The notes beneath the pieces are model-generated. The model saw nothing but the letters and a program-made list of their open reading frames with translations, did not search any database and had not been told where the DNA came from. This document shows, piece by piece, positions 59,768 to 64,000 of a stretch of DNA of 64,000 nt. Position 1 is the stretch's first letter. Every line of letters begins with the position of its first letter. The translations under genes and the position numbers were made by a program. The stretch comes from Rhodobacterales bacterium RIFCSPHIGHO2_02_FULL_62_130 (GTDB lineage: Bacteria > Pseudomonadota > Alphaproteobacteria > Rhodobacterales > Rhodobacteraceae): positions 62,001-126,000 of the forward strand of contig MHZT01000034.1 in NCBI GenBank assembly GCA_001828855.1, read 5' to 3'.

Positions 59768-61123
59768 ATGGGCTTTGACTACGATCTTTTCGTCATCGGT
59801 GGCGGCTCGGGCGGGGTGCGTGCAGCGCGCATCGCCTCGGCGGAAGGCGGCGCAAAGGTCGGGTTGGCCGAGGAAAGCCGGATGGGCGGCACCTGCGTCA
59901 TTCGCGGCTGCGTGCCGAAAAAGCTGATGGTTTATGCGTCGGAATTTCCCGACATGATTGAGGACGCCGCCGCCTATGGCTGGCAGGTCAAGGCGGGGGC
60001 GTTTGAATGGCCCAAATTCCGCGCCACGCTGGAAACAGAGTTGGACCGTCTGGAAAACGCCTATCGCAACACCCTGAAAAACGCGGGCGTCACCATACAC
60101 GACGCCCGCGCCACCCTGCTTGACCCGCATACCGTGCAACTGGCCAGCGGCGAAACCCTGACCGCCAAGCATATCCTGATTGCCACGGGCGGGCGGCCTT
60201 TCGTGCCGGATATTCCCGGTGCCGATCTTGCCGTGACCTCGAACGAGATGTTCCATCTGCACGCGCTGCCTGCCCGCGCGGTTGTGGTGGGCGGCGGCTA
60301 TATCGCGTCGGAATTTGCCTGCATCCTGCACGGGCTGGGGGTGCAGGTGACGCAGATCTATCGCGGCGCGCAAATCCTGCGCGGCTTTGACGATGAGGCG
60401 CGCGGCCACATCACCGCCGCGATGACTGCGCGCGGCATTGATCTGCGGCTGACCTGCGATGTGACGCGGCTGGATCGCAGCGGCGGCGCCATCAGTGTCA
60501 CCACCACCATAGGTACGCTGGAAACCGATCTGGTGCTTTATGCCACGGGCCGCCTGCCCAATGTCGCGGGCCTTGGTCTTGAAACCTTGGGCGTGGAACT
60601 GGGCGAACGCGGCCAGATCATCGTGGACGGCTATAGTCAGACGGCGGTGCCTTCGATCTATGCCGTAGGCGATGTCACCGACCGGATGAACCTGACCCCC
60701 GTTGCCATCCGCGAAGGCCATGCCTTTGCCGATACCGTGTTCCGTGGCATCCCCACGCAAGCCGATCACAGCCTTGTCGCCTCGGCGGTGTTCACCCAGC
60801 CCGAACTTGGCACCATCGGGCTGACCGAAGAGCAGGCCATCGGAAACGGCCCGATCGAGATTTACACCGCCAGCTTCCGCCCGATGAAAACGCTTTTCGC
60901 GGGTCGTCAGGATCGGGTGCTGATGAAACTGGTCGTCGATGCCACCAGCCGCCGCGTGCTGGGCTGCCATATCGTCGGGCCAGAGGCGGGCGAGATGATC
61001 CAGCTTGCCGCCATCGCCATCAAGATGGGGGCCACGAAAGAGGACTTCGACCGCACTGTCGCGGTGCATCCGACCATGGCTGAAGAACTTGTGACCATGC
61101 GAAAGCCCGCGCGCGTGGTCTAA
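59768..61123 (+). CDS. gor: Glutathione-disulfide reductase
   Basis: 451 residues. FAD motif FVIGGGSGGVRAARIA; redox-active pair C43/C48 in GGTCVIRGCVPKKLM; NAD(P)H-binding AVVVGGGYIASEFACILHGL; second FAD contact YAVGDVTDRMNLTPVA; C-terminal catalytic His in VAVHPTMAEELV. IYRGAQILRGFDDEAR after the nucleotide fold carries the arginines associated with NADPH preference and GR rather than lipoamide dehydrogenase. Starts 1 bp after rpiA; a longer frame inside rpiA is rejected. Confidence 0.95.
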   Translation: MGFDYDLFVIGGGSGGVRAARIASAEGGAKVGLAEESRMGGTCVIRGCVPKKLMVYASEFPDMIEDAAAYGWQVKAGAFEWPKFRATLETELDRLENAYRNTLKNAGVTIHDARATLLDPHTVQLASGETLTAKHILIATGGRPFVPDIPGADLAVTSNEMFHLHALPARAVVVGGGYIASEFACILHGLGVQVTQIYRGAQILRGFDDEARGHITAAMTARGIDLRLTCDVTRLDRSGGAISVTTTIGTLETDLVLYATGRLPNVAGLGLETLGVELGERGQIIVDGYSQTAVPSIYAVGDVTDRMNLTPVAIREGHAFADTVFRGIPTQADHSLVASAVFTQPELGTIGLTEEQAIGNGPIEIYTASFRPMKTLFAGRQDRVLMKLVVDATSRRVLGCHIVGPEAGEMIQLAAIAIKMGATKEDFDRTVAVHPTMAEELVTMRKPARVV

Positions 61124-61199
61124 ACGACCATCATCGGCTTGATTTTCCGCGCGGACTACCCAAATTCAAGAACAGAGCAAAAAGACGAAAGGTTGATCA

Positions 61200-62363
61200 A
61201 TGACGGGGAATGGTGGCCCATGGGGCAGCGGTGGCGGCTCTGGAGGCGATGACCAGAACGGCGGCAAGGACCGTCGTGGCACAGGGCGCAAGCCCGGTGA
61301 TGGTCCGCAAATCCCTGAAATCGATGCGCTGATGAAAAAGGGCCAAGAGCAGTTGCGCGTCCTGATGGGCGGCGGCAACGGCGGCGGGCGCAGCACCCCC
61401 CCCGGTGGTGGTGGCAACCCCGCAGGCGCGCTTTTCACCCGTCAGGGGCTGGTGTTCGGGGCAATCGGTGTTGCGCTGCTCTGGTCCTACATGTCGTTCT
61501 ACACCATCAAGCCCGAAGAAAAATCTGTCGAACTGTTCTTGGGTGAGTTTTCCACCATTGGCGAGCCGGGCCTGAACTTTGCGCCTTGGCCTCTGGTCAA
61601 AGCCGAAATCGTGCAGGCCACCGGTGAACGCACGACCGACATCGGCACCGGCGCGGGCGGCGATATGGACACCGGCCTGATGCTGACCCGTGACCAGAAC
61701 ATCGTGGACATCGAATTTCAGGTGGTCTGGAACATCTCCGACCCTGCGAAATACCTGTTCAACCTTGCCGATCCGACCGATACCATCCGCGCCGTGGCCG
61801 AAAGCGCCATGCGGGACATCATCGCGCGGTCCGAACTTTCCCCGATCCTGAACCGCGACCGTGGTGTGATTGCCTCGGATCTGCTGGCTGCCGTGCAGGG
61901 CACGCTTGATAGCTATGACGCCGGTATCAACGTGGTGCGTATCAACTTTGACCGCGCTGACCCGCCGCGTGAAGTGATCGACAGCTTCCGCGAAGTGCAG
62001 GCCGCCCAGCAGGAACGCGACCGGCTGGAAAAAGAGGCCGACGCCTATGCCAACAAAGTCACCGCAGGCGCGCGCGGTGAAGCCGCGCGTCTGGGCGAAG
62101 AGGCGCAAGCCTACCGTGCCCGCGTGGTGAACGATGCCGAGGGCGAGGCCAGCCGGTTCCTGTCGGTCTATGGCGAATATGTCAAAGCCCCCGATGTGAC
62201 CCGCAAGCGGATGTATCTGGAATCAATGGAAAAAGTCTTGGGCGGCATGAATAAGGTGATCCTTGACGGTGTGTCGAATGGCGAAGGCGGGCAGGGCGTT
62301 GTGCCGTTCCTGCCGTTGACTGAAATCATGCGACCCGCAGCCGCTGCCGGAGGGACGAACTGA
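61200..62363 (+). CDS. hflK: FtsH protease modulator HflK
   Basis: 387 residues. A Gly-rich cytoplasmic N-terminus (about 75 residues, GSGGGSGGDDQNGGKDRRGT) precedes one TM helix (GLVFGAIGVALLWSYMSFYT) and the SPFH/band-7 domain (QNIVDIEFQVVWNISDPAKY; AESAMRDIIARSELSPILNR). A coiled coil (REVQAAQQERDRLEKEADAY) and a C-terminal tail follow. With HflC it forms a large periplasmic cage around FtsH. Overlaps hflC by 1 nt (TGATG). Confidence 0.95.
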   Translation: MTGNGGPWGSGGGSGGDDQNGGKDRRGTGRKPGDGPQIPEIDALMKKGQEQLRVLMGGGNGGGRSTPPGGGGNPAGALFTRQGLVFGAIGVALLWSYMSFYTIKPEEKSVELFLGEFSTIGEPGLNFAPWPLVKAEIVQATGERTTDIGTGAGGDMDTGLMLTRDQNIVDIEFQVVWNISDPAKYLFNLADPTDTIRAVAESAMRDIIARSELSPILNRDRGVIASDLLAAVQGTLDSYDAGINVVRINFDRADPPREVIDSFREVQAAQQERDRLEKEADAYANKVTAGARGEAARLGEEAQAYRARVVNDAEGEASRFLSVYGEYVKAPDVTRKRMYLESMEKVLGGMNKVILDGVSNGEGGQGVVPFLPLTEIMRPAAAAGGTN

Positions 62364-63253
62364 TGCGCGCGACCGCTTATATCCTTCCCGCCATCGCTTT
62401 GGTCGGGGCTGCCGTGCTGTCTTCGGTGTTCATCGTGGATGAACGCGAACGCGTGCTGGTGCTGCAATTCGGTCAGGTCAAACAGGTGATTTCCGAGCCG
62501 GGTCTGGGGTTCAAAATCCCGCTGATCCAAGAGGTTGTGCGCTATGAAGACCGCATCCTTGGCCTGCCCACGCAGCCCTTGGAAGTGACGCCTCTGGATG
62601 ATCGCCGCCTTGTGGTCGATGCCTTTGCGCGTTGGCGTATCGTCAATCTGGAAACCTTCCGTCAGGCCGTTGGTCCGGGTGGGGAACAGGCCGCGCGGGA
62701 TCGCCTTGACCGCATCATCAACGCCTCGATCCGTGAAGTTCTGGGTTCGGTGCCATCGCAGCGCGTGCTGTCCGAAGACCGCACCAGCCTGATGAACCAG
62801 ATCCGCAATATTGCGCGGCGCGAGGCTGTGGCGCTGGGGGTGGATGTGATCGACGTGCGCCTGACCCGCACCGATCTGCCGGAACAGAACCTTGAGGCAA
62901 CTTTCGCCCGGATGCGGGCCGAGCGTCAGCGCGAGGCGGCGGATGAAATCGCGCGCGGTGGCGAAGCCGCACAGCGTGTCCGCGCCGCAGCCGACCGCAC
63001 CGTGGTCGAACTGACCTCGCAGGCGCGCAAAGAGGCCGAGGTGATCCGCGGCGAAGCGGATGCACTAAGCAACGCGATCTACGCCCAGGCCTATGGCAAA
63101 GACCCCGAGTTTTTCGCCTTTACACGCTCGCTCACCTCCTATGAACGCGCGCTGCAATCAAGCAACTCGTCAATCGTGTTGTCGCCCGACAGCGCATTCT
63201 TTGACTACCTTGGCTCTGAGGAAGCCCCCGTCGCAGACGCCCCCGCTCCATGA
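62363..63253 (+). CDS. hflC: FtsH protease modulator HflC
   Basis: 296 residues. N-terminal TM anchor (YILPAIALVGAAVLSSVFIV), SPFH domain (ERVLVLQFGQVKQVISEPGL; FARWRIVNLETFRQAVG), ending in the coiled coil with RMRAERQREAADEIARGGEA and FTRSLTSYERAL, the HflC-type C-terminus. Partner of HflK. The stop overlaps the DUF2065 gene by 4 nt. Confidence 0.95.
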   Translation: MRATAYILPAIALVGAAVLSSVFIVDERERVLVLQFGQVKQVISEPGLGFKIPLIQEVVRYEDRILGLPTQPLEVTPLDDRRLVVDAFARWRIVNLETFRQAVGPGGEQAARDRLDRIINASIREVLGSVPSQRVLSEDRTSLMNQIRNIARREAVALGVDVIDVRLTRTDLPEQNLEATFARMRAERQREAADEIARGGEAAQRVRAAADRTVVELTSQARKEAEVIRGEADALSNAIYAQAYGKDPEFFAFTRSLTSYERALQSSNSSIVLSPDSAFFDYLGSEEAPVADAPAP

Positions 63254-63444
63254 GCTGGCTGCTGCTGGGCCTTGGCCTTGTCTGCGTGATCGAGGGGCTG
63301 GTGCTTGCACTGGCCCCTTCGCGTCTGGAACAGGTGCTGGCGCTGATTATTGCGATGCCGCCGGACCAACGCCGCCTGCTGGGATTGACGGCGATGGCGG
63401 TCGGGGTGGGGCTGGTGGCGCTGGCCCGCGCTTTTGGGGCCTGA
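63250..63444 (+). CDS. DUF2065 small membrane protein
   Basis: 64 residues, two TM helices (WLLLGLGLVCVIEGLVLALA and LLGLTAMAVGVGLVALARAF) with RLEQVLALIIAMPPDQRR between. This is the DUF2065 pattern, regularly encoded after hflC in proteobacteria; function is unknown, perhaps linked to the HflKC-FtsH assembly. Confidence 0.9.
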   Translation: MSWLLLGLGLVCVIEGLVLALAPSRLEQVLALIIAMPPDQRRLLGLTAMAVGVGLVALARAFGA

Positions 63445-63732
63445 TCCGGTTCTGGAACGGTCTGGCCCCGTGTGACGGCAAACCAAGACCGAAAACGGCA
63501 GATCTTGGGGCAATCCGGTGCTGCACGCCAAACACAAACCGCCGCAAAGCCGCGCAAGCCGAACTTCACTCTTGCCCGTCCCCCCGCTTTTGCATGACAG
63601 TGCCGTTCACAAGCGTTTGACCCCGCGCGAGCGGGTTTGCATTGCACAAATTGCGACTTAAATGATGATGCGGACGTGATCCGTTCCGGGGCCGACAGGC
63701 TTGGCCCCATACGTAACCAAAGGAGTTTGAAC
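63445..63732. other. Non-coding gap upstream of the Do-type protease gene
   Basis: About 290 bp with no convincing gene. TTGCAT (near 63638) followed 15-17 bp on by TTAAAT/AAATGA is the only promoter-like pair seen and is weak. AGGAG at 63721-63725 is the ribosome site for the protease. No strong hairpin or repeat-family member was found. Confidence 0.5.
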
Positions 63733-64000
63733 GTGCTTCACCGCCCCGCTGCTCTTGTCCTGACCCGCCCGCGTATGTCGGGCCTGCTTCCCGCGATGGG
63801 GCTGGGTCTTGCCCTTGCGCTGACGCCCGCCCTTCATGTCGAAGCCCGTGGCGCCCCTGAAAGCTTTGCCGATCTTGCCGAACTGGTCAGCCCCTCGGTT
63901 GTCAACATCACCACCTCTGCGCTTGTCGCTGCGGCTTCCGATGGCGCGCCGATGGTGCCGCCCGGATCGCCCTTCGAGGAATTCTTCAAGGATTTCATGG
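63733..64000 (+). CDS. Do/DegP-type periplasmic serine protease, N-terminal part
   Basis: Begins with GTG 7 nt after AGGAG and continues beyond the window; 89 residues are visible. An extended signal peptide (LLPAMGLGLALALTPALHVE, cleavage near VEARG) is followed by FADLAELVSPSVVNITTSAL, the start of the DegP/DegQ trypsin-like domain, and GSPFEEFFKDFM, the typical LA-loop entry. The catalytic triad and PDZ domains lie outside the window. Position after hflK-hflC-DUF2065 is the usual one in Rhodobacterales. Confidence 0.9.
   Translation, partial: MLHRPAALVLTRPRMSGLLPAMGLGLALALTPALHVEARGAPESFADLAELVSPSVVNITTSALVAAASDGAPMVPPGSPFEEFFKDFM

Overview
The window is a high-GC alphaproteobacterial chromosome segment, most likely from the Rhodobacteraceae (Rhodobacter/Paracoccus-like). 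The reasons are gene neighbourhoods typical of that family (ppiD-trpE, secG next to pyrG, rpiA-gor-hflK-hflC-DUF2065-degP, purA-DUF2842), protein sequences that read as that family, and short intergenic palindromic repeats ending in TATTTGGGCCAAGATGAA. Assignment rests on recognition of sequence, not on a search.

Layout. Positions 1-9.3 kb carry housekeeping genes: the end of a divergent polysaccharide deacetylase, trpE, ppiD, a class I aminotransferase, gpt, a LysE exporter, fabI, pdxH, a double cold-shock protein and a DUF192 protein, then tRNA-Pro. Positions 9.4-13.9 kb hold selO, an XRE-cupin regulator and the threonine-degradation pair kbl-tdh, with a well-formed promoter and tandem palindromic operator in front of kbl. 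The Tdh has lost all four cysteines of the usual structural zinc site.

Positions 13,969-32,668 are an 18.7-kb prophage inserted in the tRNA-Cys(GCA) gene and bounded by a perfect 37-bp direct repeat. It carries integrase, an excisionase-like protein, a GapR-like protein, two Lar-like zinc ribbons, two divergent Arc-like ribbon-helix-helix regulators flanking a palindromic operator, a lysis set (holin, SAR-type GH24 lysozyme, Rz with overlapping Rz1), tail, neck, terminase, a fused protease-capsid, portal, and a lambda-O-like initiator with five palindromic iterons inside its coding sequence. The duplicated part of the tRNA is its 5' half, so the intact tRNA now has phage DNA upstream while the old chromosomal promoter appears stranded at the far end. 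The head/tail gene order is unusual and the genome is very compact.

Positions 32.7-42.9 kb hold two identical tRNA-Gly(GCC) genes and a nitrogen/polyamine-type cluster: a DegT-family aminotransferase, a PuuB-like oxidase, two glutamine-synthetase-family ligases, a class I glutamine amidotransferase, and a four-gene polar amino acid ABC transporter. A shared TTTGATCA motif lies upstream of one ligase gene and of the transporter. Positions 43.0-50.9 kb hold a PhnD-like protein, a TerB-like protein, rlmJ, an isolated AT-rich four-TM membrane protein that looks acquired, pyrG, secG, a VOC protein, a small membrane protein, purA and DUF2842. Positions 50.9-64 kb hold a large acidic protein of unknown function, thiamine pyrophosphokinase, an EamA transporter, L-serine dehydratase, a GST, a DUF2267 protein, mntH with a Fur-family-like box, rpiA, gor, hflK, hflC, DUF2065 and the start of a Do/DegP protease.

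Two dispersed intergenic repeat families recur at gene ends. One has stems that differ between copies but stay perfectly paired, followed by a conserved TATTT tail. The other is a GTAGGG-led palindrome.
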